The notes under the pieces are model-generated. The model searched no databases, was not told where the DNA came from, and was given only the letters and a program-made list of their open reading frames with translations. Shown here one piece after another: positions 12,576-23,366 of a stretch of 64,000 bases of DNA. Each line of letters starts with the position of its first letter. Position 1 is the first letter of the stretch. A program made the position numbers and the translations under genes. The stretch comes from Actinomycetota bacterium (lineage in GTDB: Bacteria > Actinomycetota > Rubrobacteria > Rubrobacterales > Rubrobacteraceae): the NCBI GenBank assembly GCA_004563715.1, contig SIRX01000144.1:1-64000 (forward strand). The letters are read 5' to 3'.

Positions 12576-13382
12576 CTAGTGCTCCTCGCCAAACATAGCC
12601 ATCTCGATGTATACCTGGGATAAGATAGCAAATATGTACGCCTGCAAAATGGACACGAACAACTTGAAAGCGGAGAACACCACGGTCACCGGCACCGACA
12701 CGAGCGCCGTTGCCGCACCGAAGTACAGTATCAAGCTCAGGAACACGTAGATCAAAAGGCTCCCGGCCAGCATGTTGGCGTAGAGCCTGACCGCGAGCGT
12801 CGCCGGCTGCGAGAAGAGGCGGCTCATGGCTTCGATGAGAAACAGGAAGGGCGCGATCAGGAACTTCCCGAAGGCGTTGTCTGGCAACCCTCCGGGCAAC
12901 CAACTCTTCAGGTACCCGCCGAGCCCGTTCCGGGCGATGCCTTGCTGCTGGACGAGGAGAAACGTACAAAGCGCCAGCACGAGCGTGACAGAGAGATTGC
13001 TGGTGACGGGGTAGCTGTTGGGCAGAAGCCCGAGAACGTTGAGCGTCAAGACGAAGACGAACAGCGTGAGCGTGTAGGGGAACCACTTGCGTCCCTCCTC
13101 CGCCATCTGCCCGCCGAGGTGGTTGCGTCCGAAGCCGTATATGTCCTCTACGATGACCTGGTAGGCTCCCGGCCGGTCTTTGAGTATGCGTGCGCCGACG
13201 AACATGATCAGGAAGGTCACAGCCGCCCCGATCCAGAGGAACCAGATGATCTTGTTTATAGAGATGTCCACCGGCCCCAGGCTGAGCGGTATCGCCCACG
13301 TCTCCCTGGCGGTCTCCCAGGTGTACAATATCTCGCTGCGCAAATCGTCCTGGGTCATCTGCGCAAGCGCAACCGTGTTCAT
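12576..13382 (-). CDS. atpB: ATP synthase a subunit
   Basis: In-frame ATG at 13382 (MNTVALAQMTQDDLR); RLFSQPATLAVRLYANMLAGSLLI. Confidence 0.93.
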   Translation of the reverse strand: MNTVALAQMTQDDLRSEILYTWETARETWAIPLSLGPVDISINKIIWFLWIGAAVTFLIMFVGARILKDRPGAYQVIVEDIYGFGRNHLGGQMAEEGRKWFPYTLTLFVFVLTLNVLGLLPNSYPVTSNLSVTLVLALCTFLLVQQQGIARNGLGGYLKSWLPGGLPDNAFGKFLIAPFLFLIEAMSRLFSQPATLAVRLYANMLAGSLLIYVFLSLILYFGAATALVSVPVTVVFSAFKLFVSILQAYIFAILSQVYIEMAMFGEEH

Positions 13383-13849
13383 GCGATCACCTTTTTCTCC
13401 ATTCCTCCCCCGCTGCCAGAGCTTTCTACGCCCTCGCCGGTCCGACGTATCGCGCGCCGCCCGGCACTTTTTTCTGCACGGCCCAGAGCGCCAAGCGCGG
13501 TGGACAGTATCGCGACGTTCTCCACCAGGTAAACCCCGACGAAGCCGCCCAGCATGGCCACTGCGGGCCACATACCAAAGTACGCCGGAACCCCGAGAGC
13601 GGCCGCCACGAGCCCGTACCGTACCATGAAAGATACCCCCCCCACAGCCCGCCACCGCATCGACCGGTTCGCCAGCAGCGAAACGCTGAGGGCCGCGGAG
13701 ACGAAGCTCGCAAGCCCAACCCCAACCCCGTACCAGAAGGCCGCGGCCTCTGCGACCCCGAAGTACGCCCACACGGCCGCGCTGGCGACGACCGCCGCCA
13801 CGGCCACCCAGGCCGCATATCGAAGGGCGAGCCACCAGTGGGCGCTCAC
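13379..13849 (-). CDS. AtpI-like membrane protein
   Basis: Small multi-TM ORF overlapping atpB start; positional. Confidence 0.65.
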   Translation of the reverse strand: MSAHWWLALRYAAWVAVAAVVASAAVWAYFGVAEAAAFWYGVGVGLASFVSAALSVSLLANRSMRWRAVGGVSFMVRYGLVAAALGVPAYFGMWPAVAMLGGFVGVYLVENVAILSTALGALGRAEKSAGRRAIRRTGEGVESSGSGGGMEKKVIA

Positions 13850-14085
13850 CGGCTATCCATCTGCTTCAAGGCTAGATACAGGTAGTAGAGACCACCGGCG
13901 AAGCCAACTGCCAGGCCCAACAGCAAGAACAGCGGCAGAGTACCCAGAGCCCGGTCTACGAACAAACCTATGCCGCCGAACACCACCAGAACCGCGACCA
14001 GGGCAAAACTTACGGCTATGGATCTTGCGTAGTAAGAGCCCAAGTTCTCCCTGCGAAAATAGGTGACGGTCATCGCCGAGATCAT
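13846..14085 (-). CDS. AtpZ/AtpI-family small membrane protein
   Basis: 79 aa, two TM segments; FVDRALGTLPLFLLLGLAVGFAGGLYYLYLAL. Confidence 0.7.
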   Translation of the reverse strand: MISAMTVTYFRRENLGSYYARSIAVSFALVAVLVVFGGIGLFVDRALGTLPLFLLLGLAVGFAGGLYYLYLALKQMDSR

Positions 14086-14171
14086 ACCCTAACGACCAAG
14101 CTGTTGCAAAAGGTTTCAAGTGCTCCAGGGGCGGCAAAGCGGCCCGGGGATAGATGTCGAGGCCGGGCTTC

Positions 14172-14450
14172 ATTCCGCGGCCTGGATGCCGCCGGCCAGA
14201 AAGTCCTCGATAAGGTCCGCGAGCCTCCAGGGCTGGTCTTCGGGAACGAAGGTCATGGAACCAGGCAGGGTCACGAGGACGGCATCTGGAGAGCAGGCCG
14301 GGAGGCGAACGGCCAGCCTGGTCCAAAAAGGCCTTCCCGTCTCGGACGAGCAGCACCGGACGCCGGGAACGTCTAAAGCATCTGGCGGCGTCCAGCGTGT
14401 AGCGGTTTATCCGCCGGTCCCGACGGCCCGGCACACCTCCCGGAACGGGC
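14172..14450 (-). pseudogene. Frameshifted alpha/beta-hydrolase C-terminal remnant
   Basis: Minus-strand pieces in two frames: RINRYTLDAARCFRRSRRPVLLVRDGKAFLDQAG then LVTLPGSMTFVPEDQPWRLADLIEDFLAGGIQAAE*. Confidence 0.65.
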
Positions 14451-14451
14451 G

Positions 14452-14958
14452 CTATCTTCCGTCTTCTCCGGCTGGAAACGGCGACATCCGCAGGCCGCCC
14501 TCGGCGGCGAGCTCCATCGCGAGCGGGTCGGGGTAGCCGGCGGCGTAACGGACCTCCTCGATGCCGGCGTTCATGATCATCTTGACGCACAACAGGCAGG
14601 GCTGGTGGGTGCAGTAGAGGGTCGCCCCGCGGATGTTCACGCCGTGGTAAGCCGCCTGGATTATGGCGTTCTGCTCGGCGTGGAGCGTGCGCTGGCAGCT
14701 CTCGCGGCCGTCCACGATGCGGATGAGGCACCCCACGTCATCGCAGTGCGGCATCCCGGACGGGCTGCCGTTGTAGCCGGTGGTCAGGATACGCTTGTCC
14801 CGCACGATGACTGCCCCCACCGCCAGCCGCGGGCAGGTGGAGCGGGTGGCGACCTCGTGCGCGATGCGCATGAAGTACTCGTCCCACGACGGGCGCGGCG
14901 GCCGTAGCCGGTGGGCGCCGGTGGCCTCCTCCTGCGCCGGGTTTCTAGAGGGTTCCAT
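14452..14958 (-). CDS. Deoxycytidylate (dCMP) deaminase-like (ComEB type)
   Basis: TLHAEQNAII ... YCTHQPCLLCVKMIMNAGI zinc motifs. Confidence 0.92.
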   Translation of the reverse strand: MEPSRNPAQEEATGAHRLRPPRPSWDEYFMRIAHEVATRSTCPRLAVGAVIVRDKRILTTGYNGSPSGMPHCDDVGCLIRIVDGRESCQRTLHAEQNAIIQAAYHGVNIRGATLYCTHQPCLLCVKMIMNAGIEEVRYAAGYPDPLAMELAAEGGLRMSPFPAGEDGR

Positions 14959-15580
14959 ACAGCCTGTCCCCCGCGTCGCCGAGGCCCGGCACGATAAACG
15001 AGTTCTCGTCCAGCGCCGGGTCCACGGCGGCGGTGTAGAACTGCACGTCCGGGTGCTCGGAGGTTACGCTCTTTACCCCCGGCACGGCGGCGACGACATG
15101 CAGGCAGGAGATGCCGGTCGCCCCGTGCTCCTTGAGCTTCGTGAGCGTGGCGGAGAGGCTGCCGCCCGTGGCGAGCATGGGGTCGAGCACGATCACGAAG
15201 TACTCCTCCAGGTCGCGCGGCAGGTTTACGTAGTACTCGACGGGCTCGGCGGTCTCCTCGTCGCGCTGCAACCCCACAAACCCGACCGTGGCGGTCGGCA
15301 GCAGCGCCAGGGCCCCGTCGAGCATCCCGAGCCCCGCCCGCAGCACCGGCACCAGGCAGACCGGGGCGGAGATCTTCTCCACCTCCGTCTCCTTGAGCGG
15401 GGTGCGGATGCGGGCCGGGCGCGTCGGCAGCCCCGTCGCCGCCTCGCCGACCAGGAGCAGGGCCAGCTCCCGCATTACGCGCCGGAACTCCGGCAGCCCG
15501 GTCTCCTCGTTGCGCAACACGGCGAGCTTCTGCCGGCTGAGGGGACTGTCCAGGACGTGGAGGTTCGGCGCCTCACTCAT
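14945..15580 (-). CDS. upp: Uracil phosphoribosyltransferase
   Basis: [50 protein letters not shown]. Confidence 0.96.
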   Translation of the reverse strand: MSEAPNLHVLDSPLSRQKLAVLRNEETGLPEFRRVMRELALLLVGEAATGLPTRPARIRTPLKETEVEKISAPVCLVPVLRAGLGMLDGALALLPTATVGFVGLQRDEETAEPVEYYVNLPRDLEEYFVIVLDPMLATGGSLSATLTKLKEHGATGISCLHVVAAVPGVKSVTSEHPDVQFYTAAVDPALDENSFIVPGLGDAGDRLYGTL

Positions 15581-16793
15581 AGAGCGGGTAAGCCTCGGTG
15601 AGGGTTGTCACCCGGTCCCGCAGGCCCTGCGTCTCGCCCCGGACGGCGGCGGCGATGACGTCGGCGATCTCGCGCATCTCGGCCTCTCCCATGCCGCGGG
15701 TGGTCATGGCGGCCGTGCCGAGCCGCACCCCGCTGGTGACCATCGGCCCCTCGGGGTCGTTGGGGATCATGTTCTTGTTGCACGTCACCCCCACCTCGTC
15801 CAGAAGCTCCTCGAGCTCCTTGCCCGTGGTCCCGGTGCCGCGCAGGTCCACCAGGATCAGGTGGTTGTCCGTGCCGCCGGAGACGAGGTTCAGGCCGCCC
15901 TCTAGCAGCCCCTCGGCCAGCGCCCGCGCGTTCTCCACGATGCGGCGGGCGTAGTCCTCAAACTCTGGCTTGAGCGCCTCCCCGAAGGCGACCGCCTTGG
16001 CCGCGATGACGTGCATCAGAGGTCCGCCCTGCATCCCCGGGAACACCCGGCTATTGATCTTCTTGGCGAACTCCTCGCGGGAGAGGATGAGGCCGCCCCG
16101 CGGCCCGCGCAGCGTCTTGTGCGTGGTCGTGGTGACGATCTCGGAGTGCGGCACGGGCGACGGATGCACACCCGCCGCCACGAGGCCCGCGATGTGCGCC
16201 ATGTCCGTCAGCAAATACGCCCCGACCTCGTCGGCGACCTCGCGGAAGCGGTCGAAGTGGATAACGCGCGGGTAGGCGCTGGCCCCCGCGATGATCATGC
16301 GCGGCCTCTCCCGGACCGCGACCTCGCGCACCCGGTCGTAGTCTATGTACCCGTTCTCGTCCACCCCGTAGTGGACGAAGTCGTAGGTCCTGCCGCTGAA
16401 GTTGAGCTTCATGCCGTGGGTGAGGTGCCCGCCGTGGGCGAGGTCCATGCTCAGCACCTTCTCCCCCGGCTCCAGCAGCGTCGCGTAGGCTGCCTCGTTC
16501 GCCTGGCTCCCGGAGTGCGGCTGTACGTTGACGTGCTCCGCCCCGAAGAGCTCCAGCGCCCGGCCCATGGCGAGCCTCTCGGCCTTGTCCACCTGCTCGC
16601 ACCCACCGTAGTACCGCTTGCCCGGGTATCCTTCGGCATACTTGTTCGTCAGCACCGACCCCTGGGCCGCCAGCACCGCGGGCGACGCGAAGTTCTCGCT
16701 GGCTATCAACTCGATGGTCGTTCGCTGCCGCTCTAATTCCCCGTCCAGCGCCTCCTGGACCTCTGAGTCGACCTCAGTGTACGGACCTATCAT
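15573..16793 (-). CDS. glyA: Serine hydroxymethyltransferase
   Basis: [58 protein letters not shown]. Confidence 0.97.
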   Translation of the reverse strand: MIGPYTEVDSEVQEALDGELERQRTTIELIASENFASPAVLAAQGSVLTNKYAEGYPGKRYYGGCEQVDKAERLAMGRALELFGAEHVNVQPHSGSQANEAAYATLLEPGEKVLSMDLAHGGHLTHGMKLNFSGRTYDFVHYGVDENGYIDYDRVREVAVRERPRMIIAGASAYPRVIHFDRFREVADEVGAYLLTDMAHIAGLVAAGVHPSPVPHSEIVTTTTHKTLRGPRGGLILSREEFAKKINSRVFPGMQGGPLMHVIAAKAVAFGEALKPEFEDYARRIVENARALAEGLLEGGLNLVSGGTDNHLILVDLRGTGTTGKELEELLDEVGVTCNKNMIPNDPEGPMVTSGVRLGTAAMTTRGMGEAEMREIADVIAAAVRGETQGLRDRVTTLTEAYPLYE

Positions 16794-16880
16794 GCTCTAC
16801 CTCCAGCTCAGGTTTATAGTCAGTTCTGCCGGGCGGTGCGTTCTGGTGCCGGGCCTCTCTGGTACGGTACGCCGACAGAG

Positions 16881-16909
16881 AGTATAAACACTGTGCATGG
16901 CACCCTCAA
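16881..16909 (-). promoter_or_regulatory. Predicted sigma70-type promoter for glyA
   Basis: Minus strand TTGAGG-N17-TATACT (16909..16881). Confidence 0.55.
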
Positions 16910-16920
16910 ACGGACGGGGA

Positions 16921-17487
16921 CTACTCCGTGTTCGCCAGGCGCTTCAGGTCTTTCTCCGTCAGCATCGCGCTCGGGCGCAGCAGCCGCGGCTCGGGGCCGG
17001 AGAGGTCGACGACCGCCGAGGCTTCACCCCGGCCCGTCTCGCCCAACACGACCAGCTCTACGGCCTCCAGTATCCGGTGGTCCACTTCCTCCAGGGAAGC
17101 CGGTGGCTGCTCGCCGGCAAGGTTCGCGCTGGTGGCGTAGAGCGGCCCGCCGTAGGCCGCGAGTAGCTCCCGGACCACCGGATGGTCCGGGACCCGCACC
17201 CCGACGGTTCCGCCGCCGGACGGCAGCACCAGCGTCAGGGGTCCGGGCCAGTAGACAGCGGCGAGCTTCTCCGCGAGCGGCGGCACGCGGTCGGCCAACC
17301 CGAACGCCTGCTCTGCGGTGGCGCACAGCAAGGCCACCGGCTTGTTCGGGTCCCGGCCCTTGATCCCGGCCAGCGCCCGCAGCCCTTCTCCGGTTGCCAC
17401 GAGGCCCACGACCGTCTCGGTGGGAACCAGCAGCACCCGTCCCTCACGCAAGGCTCCGGCCGCCTCTTGCACGTCCACCACCCTCAC
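16921..17487 (-). CDS. tsaC: L-threonylcarbamoyladenylate synthase (Sua5/YrdC/TsaC)
   Basis: RVLLVPTETVVGLVATGEGLRALAGIKGRDPNKP; adjacent to prmC. Confidence 0.93.
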   Translation of the reverse strand: MRVVDVQEAAGALREGRVLLVPTETVVGLVATGEGLRALAGIKGRDPNKPVALLCATAEQAFGLADRVPPLAEKLAAVYWPGPLTLVLPSGGGTVGVRVPDHPVVRELLAAYGGPLYATSANLAGEQPPASLEEVDHRILEAVELVVLGETGRGEASAVVDLSGPEPRLLRPSAMLTEKDLKRLANTE

Positions 17488-18362
17488 GCCGTCCTCCAGG
17501 CCAGGAGCACCGCGCGGGGCGTGCCCGCCAGGTCCGGCCGTACGCCCAGCGGCACAAAGCCGGCCCGGCGGCCCAGTTCCATCACCGCCTCATCCTGGCT
17601 CTCCCCGACCTCCAGCACCACTTCCGCGCCCTCTCTGAGCACGCCGGGCGCCTCGGCCAGGATGCGCCGGTAGAAGCCCAGGCCGTCCGGGCCGCCGTCG
17701 AGGGCGGCGGGCGGGTCCCAGTCCCGCACCTCGGGAGGCAGATGCCGCAGGTCGCCGCTCTTTACGTAGGGCGGGTTGGACACGAGCAGGTCGATCCCGC
17801 CGGGTAAAAGTTGCTCCAGGCCCGAGAACAGATCCCCCGGATAAAAGCAGACGTCGACCCCCGCTTCTTCAGCGTTGCGCCGCGCCACCTCCAGGGCCAC
17901 CTCCGAGACGTCGGTGGCGTACACCGAGCAGCGGGGACGCTCCTGGGCGACGGAGACCGCGATGGCCCCGGAACCCGTCCCCAGATCCAGGACCCCCGCC
18001 GCCCCCCCGCGGGCGTCGAGGCGTTCCAGAACAGCCTCTACCACGCTCTCGGTGTCAGGCCGGGGAACAAGGGTCTCCTGACTCAACTTCAGCTTCAGGT
18101 TGCGGAAGTAAGCGTATCCGAGGATACGTTGCACCGGCTCCCGCGCCTTGCGCCGGGAGGTCCAGTTTTCGTACGTCGAGAGCTGGTCTCGGGTGAGAAG
18201 CTTGGTCTGGAGGGCGAGGTCCGCACGACCGACGCCGAGCAACTCGGAGAGCAGAACCTCCGCCGAGGCGAGCGGCTCGGGGACTCCGGCCCCCTCGAGC
18301 TCCCCCGCGGCAACCCGGACCGTCTCCCGCGTCCGCCGGGCACCGGCGGCGTCCGCCAACAT
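17484..18362 (-). CDS. prmC: Peptide chain release factor N5-glutamine methyltransferase
   Basis: ETLVPRPDTESVVEAVL, DLGTGSGAIAVSVA, LVSNPPYVKSGDL. Confidence 0.95.
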   Translation of the reverse strand: MLADAAGARRTRETVRVAAGELEGAGVPEPLASAEVLLSELLGVGRADLALQTKLLTRDQLSTYENWTSRRKAREPVQRILGYAYFRNLKLKLSQETLVPRPDTESVVEAVLERLDARGGAAGVLDLGTGSGAIAVSVAQERPRCSVYATDVSEVALEVARRNAEEAGVDVCFYPGDLFSGLEQLLPGGIDLLVSNPPYVKSGDLRHLPPEVRDWDPPAALDGGPDGLGFYRRILAEAPGVLREGAEVVLEVGESQDEAVMELGRRAGFVPLGVRPDLAGTPRAVLLAWRTA

Positions 18363-18365
18363 CCC

Positions 18366-19460
18366 CTAGCCGGGCGTGCCGGCGGCCTCGGCGGCGAGCC
18401 GGTCGGCCCGCTCCTTGGCGGCGAGCGCCTGGGTGAACTCATCGACCTCGCCGGCCAGCACGGCCTCCAGGTTGTGCGAGGTCAGGCCCACCCGGTGGTC
18501 CGTGATGCGGCCCTGCGGGAAGTTGTAGGTGCGGACCTTCGCCGACCGGTCGCCGGTGCCTACCTGCGCCTGGCGCAGCGCGCCCTCCCGCTCCTGCTGC
18601 TCGCGCGTCTCGCGCTCCAGCAACCGGGACTTCAGGATACGCAGGGCCTGCTCCTTGTTCTGGAGCTGGCTCTTCTCGTTCTGGCACGTCACTACCAGAC
18701 CCGTCGGCTTGTGCGTGATCCTCACCGCCGAGTCCGTGGTGTTTACGCTCTGGCCGCCGGGACCACTAGAACGGTAAACGTCTACTTCAAGGTCGTTCTG
18801 AGAGATCTGGATCTCCACGTCCTCGGCCTCCGGGAGCACGGCGACGGTGGCGGTTGAAGTGTGGATGCGGCCCTGGCTCTCGGTCTTGGGGACCCGCTGA
18901 ACGCGGTGGGTCCCGCCCTCGTGTTTAAAGACGGAGTAGGCCCGGTCACCGGAGATCTCGACCGCGACCTCCTTGTAGCCGCCGACCTCGGCCGGGCTCG
19001 ACGACATGGTGCGGTGTTTGAAGCCGAGCCGGTCGGCGTAGCGGGTGTACATTTCGAAGAGCTCACCGGCGAACAGGGCGGCCTCATCGCCACCGGCGCC
19101 GGCCCGGATCTCCAGGATCACATCCTTATCGTCGTTCGGGTCGCGGTCTATGAGCTCGGCCCGGATCTTCTCCGAAAGCTCTTCCACGCGTTCTTCGGCC
19201 TGCCGGGCTTCCGCCGCGAAGAACTCCCGCTCTTCGGCGTTCTCGGCCTGCGGGATGAGCTCCCGCGCCTCGTCACCCGCCTCGATAGCCTCGAACAGCT
19301 CCTGGGCCATCTCCGCGCCGCGGCGCATGCGGGCGTGCTCCTTTGCCACCTCCGTGTAGCGCTTCTGGTCCGAGTAGATGTCCGGGTCGGAGAGCTCCTC
19401 CGTGAGCGCCTTGTAGCGCGCGAGCGTCTCCTCCGCCAGCTTTATAACCTGTTCGTCCAT
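18366..19460 (-). CDS. prfA: Peptide chain release factor 1
   Basis: [48 protein letters not shown] (GGQ). Confidence 0.97.
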   Translation of the reverse strand: MDEQVIKLAEETLARYKALTEELSDPDIYSDQKRYTEVAKEHARMRRGAEMAQELFEAIEAGDEARELIPQAENAEEREFFAAEARQAEERVEELSEKIRAELIDRDPNDDKDVILEIRAGAGGDEAALFAGELFEMYTRYADRLGFKHRTMSSSPAEVGGYKEVAVEISGDRAYSVFKHEGGTHRVQRVPKTESQGRIHTSTATVAVLPEAEDVEIQISQNDLEVDVYRSSGPGGQSVNTTDSAVRITHKPTGLVVTCQNEKSQLQNKEQALRILKSRLLERETREQQEREGALRQAQVGTGDRSAKVRTYNFPQGRITDHRVGLTSHNLEAVLAGEVDEFTQALAAKERADRLAAEAAGTPG

Positions 19461-19461
19461 C

Positions 19462-20376
19462 CTAGATCACCAGCTTGTTCGTCGCCTCGTCCGGCCTGAG
19501 CTTCGCCTCTTCTTCCATCGCGAGCACCTTCTTCAACGAGGACATCGCGACCTCCACCATGTCGTCCGACGGCTCCCGCGTCGTCAGCTTCTGGAGTTGC
19601 AACCCCGGCCATACCAGTACCTGAACCACAGGGTTGTTCTGGTTGCGGGCGCTCCACATAATGAACTCGAACGCCAGCCCCGCCACGAGCGGGATCACCA
19701 CGATCCGGCTGACGACCATGTACAGCCAGCCTTCGACGCCGAGCAGTGAGAAGACCAGGATGCTCAGCACCAGCACGTAGAGCACGAAGCTGGTGCCGCA
19801 GCGCACGTGGCTCGTGTCCAGTTTGCGGGCGTTCTCCGGGGTTAGTTCCTCTCCCCGTTCGTAGACCTTGATCGCCTTGTGCTCCGCGCCGTGGTAACCG
19901 AAAAAGCGTTTGATGTCCCGGCTGGCGGCGGTGATGACCACCAGGTACGCGATAAAGATCGCGATCCGCAGCACGCCCTCGACGAGGTTGAAGACTATGG
20001 GGTTCTCGATGCTCTCCCCGAGCAGCGCGCCGATGCCCTTGGTACCGAGCACCGGCGCGGCGAGAAACAGAACCAGCGCGAGCCCGAGGCCGAAGAGGAG
20101 GGTCAGCGCGATCTCCTTTTTCGACAGATCCTCTTCTTCGCCCAGGGCGATGTTGGTCGAGAGGGTAAGCGCCTTCATGCCGAGCCAGAGGGTCTCGGCG
20201 AGCGAGAGAAAGCCCCGGACCACCGGCAGCCGGAACAACCAGCTCTTGCGCGTGATCGAGCGAAACCGTTCCGCCTTTATGTCCAGTTCCCCCGATGGCG
20301 TCCTTACGGCCATCCCCCAGAAGTTGGGGGAGCGCATCAGGACGCCCTCCATTATGGCCTGGCCGCCGACCCTCAC
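19462..20376 (-). CDS. DUF1385 family membrane protein
   Basis: [39 protein letters not shown]; typical prfA-rpmE neighbourhood. Confidence 0.9.
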   Translation of the reverse strand: MRVGGQAIMEGVLMRSPNFWGMAVRTPSGELDIKAERFRSITRKSWLFRLPVVRGFLSLAETLWLGMKALTLSTNIALGEEEDLSKKEIALTLLFGLGLALVLFLAAPVLGTKGIGALLGESIENPIVFNLVEGVLRIAIFIAYLVVITAASRDIKRFFGYHGAEHKAIKVYERGEELTPENARKLDTSHVRCGTSFVLYVLVLSILVFSLLGVEGWLYMVVSRIVVIPLVAGLAFEFIMWSARNQNNPVVQVLVWPGLQLQKLTTREPSDDMVEVAMSSLKKVLAMEEEAKLRPDEATNKLVI

Positions 20377-20388
20377 GGTACGGTCCCC

Positions 20389-20640
20389 TTACCGCTGACG
20401 GCGGGCGCGGCGGTTCTCGAACCTCTGGACCCGGCCGCCCGTGTCTACTATCCGCTGCTTCCCCGTGAAGAACGGGTGGCTCGCGCTGGAGACGTCCAAC
20501 TCGACGAGCGGGTAGGTGTTGCCGTCCTCCCACTCGATGGTCCGGTCGGTCTGGACCGTGGAACGCGTCAGAAAGGTAAAGTCCGCGCTCGCGTCGCGGA
20601 ATACTACCGTCCGGTACTCCGGGTGAATGCCCTGTTTCAT
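20389..20640 (-). CDS. rpmE2: Ribosomal protein bL31, type B
   Basis: [29 protein letters not shown]...[21 protein letters not shown]; no CxxC zinc motif. Confidence 0.93.
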   Translation of the reverse strand: MKQGIHPEYRTVVFRDASADFTFLTRSTVQTDRTIEWEDGNTYPLVELDVSSASHPFFTGKQRIVDTGGRVQRFENRRARRQR

Positions 20641-20743
20641 AGGTTATACCTCCGTCTTTCGGTTTCGGCGACGGCCGGACGATGCCTCCCGCCGCCTTTC
20701 GAGCCGCCCTAGTTTAATACGGGCGGCGGCAGAAAACCTCGAA

Positions 20744-20777
20744 AGGACGGGGCGAGTTCCGGAACTCGCCCCGTCCT
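20744..20777 (-). terminator. Perfect 34-bp palindrome downstream of rho
   Basis: AGGACGGGGCGAGTTCC/GGAACTCGCCCCGTCCT followed on minus strand by TTTCGAGGTTTTCTG. Confidence 0.75.
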
Positions 20778-20792
20778 CCCGAAGCCGGGAGC

Positions 20793-22295
20793 CTAGCTGC
20801 GAACCCGCTGTAGCTCGCGCAGGAACTCGGAGTTCGTGCGCGTTTCCTTGAGCTTGGTGATCAAGAGCTCCAGCTTCTGCCCGCTGTCGAGGGCGTTGAG
20901 GATGCTGCGCACCTGCCAGACCCGCTGGGCCTCGGCGGGCTCCATGAGCAGCTCCTCCTTGCGTGTACCCGAGTCCTCGATGTTGATGGCCGGGTAGATC
21001 CGCTTGTTCGCCAGCTTGCGGTCGAGCCGCAGCTCCATGTTGCCGGTACCCTTGAACTCCTCGAAGATGACCTCGTCCATCCGGCTTCCGGTCTCGATCA
21101 GGGCGGTAGCCAGGATGGTGAGGGAGCCGCCGTGCTCGATGTTGCGGGCCGCCCCGAAGAACTTCTTGGGCGGGTAGAGGGCCGCAGAGTCCACACCGCC
21201 GGAGAGGATGCGGCCCGAGGCCGGTGCCGCCAGGTTGTAGGCCCGCGAGAGCCGGGTTATGCCATCGAGCAACACCACCACGTCTTCGCCCTCTTCGACG
21301 AGGCGCTTGACGCGCTCCAGCACCAGCTCGGCGACGGCGATGTGGTTGTCGGCGGGCTGGTCGAAGGTCGAGGCTATGACCTCGGCCTCCCGGACGCTGC
21401 GCTCCCAGTCGGTGACCTCCTCCGGCCGCTCGTCGGCCAGGACCACAAAGAGCTTCGTCTCCGGGTAGTTGGCGGCTATGGACTGGGCGATCTGCTTGAG
21501 CATCGTGGTCTTGCCGGCCTTGGGGGGCGAGACGATCATGCCGCGCTGTCCCTTGCCGATGGGGGCCACGAGGTCTATGACCCGGGGCGCTATGTCGTTG
21601 GGCTTCCACTCCAGCCGCAGGCGCTCCATCGGGTAGAGCGGCGTCAGGTCGTCGAAGTTGGGACGCCGGCGGCCCTTCTGGGGCTCCTGGTCGTTTACGG
21701 ACTCGATGCGTACCAGGGCCGGGTACTTCTCGCCGTCGCGGGCGGGCCGGATCTGGCCCACGATGTAGTCTCCGCGCCGCAGGTTAAAGCGCTTTATCTG
21801 GGAGGTGGAGACGTAGACGTCGTTCTTGCCCTGGCTGTAGCCCCCGGTCCGCAAAAAGCCGAAACCGTCGGGCAGCACGTCCAGGACACCGTTCTGGCGG
21901 GGGGCGTCACCCTTCTCCGCAGGCTTCTGGCCACCCCGGTCGCGCTGGCGCTCCTGCCGCTCGGGCTTGCGCTCTTCCCGGCGGCGCTCCACCTCGGCGG
22001 GTTTCTCCACGACGGCCGTATCAGCCTCCCCAAAAGCGTCCACCGGTGCCTGCGTGGCGCCGTTAGACGCCTCGGGAGCCTGCTCGGCTGGCGGGGCGGT
22101 CGAAGCCTGCGCGGAGCTCTCGCCCGAGCCGTCGCGGGCGGTCTGCTGGCTTGCGGCCTGCTCCGTCGCTACCTGGTAGATCTTCTCGGCCAGCTCGGGC
22201 TTGCGGTACTTCCGGTACTGCTCGATCCCGAGTTGGGAGGCGATCTGGTGCAGATCGCTCAGGCGTTTGCGCTCAAGGGTAGCTAGTTCCGTCAT
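20793..22295 (-). CDS. rho: Transcription termination factor Rho
   Basis: 500 aa; [36 protein letters not shown]; Arg-rich N-terminal insertion. Confidence 0.97.
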   Translation of the reverse strand: MTELATLERKRLSDLHQIASQLGIEQYRKYRKPELAEKIYQVATEQAASQQTARDGSGESSAQASTAPPAEQAPEASNGATQAPVDAFGEADTAVVEKPAEVERRREERKPERQERQRDRGGQKPAEKGDAPRQNGVLDVLPDGFGFLRTGGYSQGKNDVYVSTSQIKRFNLRRGDYIVGQIRPARDGEKYPALVRIESVNDQEPQKGRRRPNFDDLTPLYPMERLRLEWKPNDIAPRVIDLVAPIGKGQRGMIVSPPKAGKTTMLKQIAQSIAANYPETKLFVVLADERPEEVTDWERSVREAEVIASTFDQPADNHIAVAELVLERVKRLVEEGEDVVVLLDGITRLSRAYNLAAPASGRILSGGVDSAALYPPKKFFGAARNIEHGGSLTILATALIETGSRMDEVIFEEFKGTGNMELRLDRKLANKRIYPAINIEDSGTRKEELLMEPAEAQRVWQVRSILNALDSGQKLELLITKLKETRTNSEFLRELQRVRS

Positions 22296-22358
22296 GCTCT
22301 TTTACCTCTCTTGTGTTGCGATATGAAAGCGTTCTTCATCGTGCTTTGTTGCTGACTT

Positions 22359-23366
22359 TTAGAGTTGGAACCCCTGTATGCCCGCATCGGGCTCTAACGC
22401 GTGGATGGAGTCTATAAATCTTACCATACGCGGCTCGGTGCACATCACTATCGAGTGGGTGCGGCCCCCGCCCCGGAAGTACCGGACGCCGCTGAGGACC
22501 TCTCCCGGGGTGATGCCGGTGGCGGCGAAGATCACGTCCTCCCCCCGCACGAGGTCTTCGAGCGTCAGCTTTTTCTCCGGGTCTTCGAGCCCGTTCTCTC
22601 TCAGCTTCTCGACCTGCGAGCGTTGGGTGGGCCACATCGTAGCCTGCATCTCGCCGCCGAGGCACTTGATCGCCGCCGCCGCGAGTATCCCCTCCGGGGC
22701 GCCGCCGACGCCGATGACCGCGTGCAGTTCCGATCCCCGCAGTCCCACGGCTATAGCGGGCGTCAGGTCGCCCTCGGCCCGGATCTGGATGCGGGCTCCG
22801 GTACCCCGGATCTCCTCGATGAGATCCTCGTGGCGCTCCCGGTCGAGGACGGCTACCGTTATCTCCGAGGGCCGGCGCTCGATGGCCTCTGCTATGGCCT
22901 CTATGTTCTCCGCGACCGGCGCGTCGATGTCTATCTTGCCCTTTGCGCGCGGGCCGACGATCAGCTTTCTCATGTACATGTCCGGCACCCGGAGCATGCT
23001 CCCCAGCGGGGCAACGGCGAGCGCGGATATGGATCCTTCCTGGCCCTTGATGAGAAGCTGCAAGCCCTCGACCGGCTCGACGGCGAGGTCCATCTCCGCC
23101 GCGCCGGTGCCGAGCCTGTCGCCCACGCCCAGGACGCCGGGACGGGTCTTGAGGCTCCGTATCCGGCCGCTCTCGTCCAGACGCTCCTCCCGGAGAATGG
23201 CCACCTCCCCCGCGATAGAGACTTTTTCCAACTCCTCCTGAAAGGTCTCGGTCGCCAGGGTATAGGCCTCCTCCGGCGCCCCGGAACCTTCGAAGTGGGC
23301 CACCCGGAGCGCCACGCGCTCCGTGACGGTGGCGTACTCGATAGCCGTTCTTGCTATGGAATCCAG
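22359..23366 (-). CDS. glpX: Class II fructose-1,6-bisphosphatase (GlpX)
   Basis: GVGGAPEGILAAAAIKCLGGEMQ; ORF track starts at GTG 23315, homologous-looking N-terminus extends to CTG 23366 (DSIARTAIEYATVTERVAL). Confidence 0.9.
   Translation of the reverse strand: MDSIARTAIEYATVTERVALRVAHFEGSGAPEEAYTLATETFQEELEKVSIAGEVAILREERLDESGRIRSLKTRPGVLGVGDRLGTGAAEMDLAVEPVEGLQLLIKGQEGSISALAVAPLGSMLRVPDMYMRKLIVGPRAKGKIDIDAPVAENIEAIAEAIERRPSEITVAVLDRERHEDLIEEIRGTGARIQIRAEGDLTPAIAVGLRGSELHAVIGVGGAPEGILAAAAIKCLGGEMQATMWPTQRSQVEKLRENGLEDPEKKLTLEDLVRGEDVIFAATGITPGEVLSGVRYFRGGGRTHSIVMCTEPRMVRFIDSIHALEPDAGIQGFQL

Noticed and set aside
16796-16880. Glycine riboswitch in the glyA leader
   Set aside because: The leader (~90 nt after the predicted promoter) shows only a simple CTCTCTG...CAGAGAG hairpin; no recognisable tandem riboswitch core.
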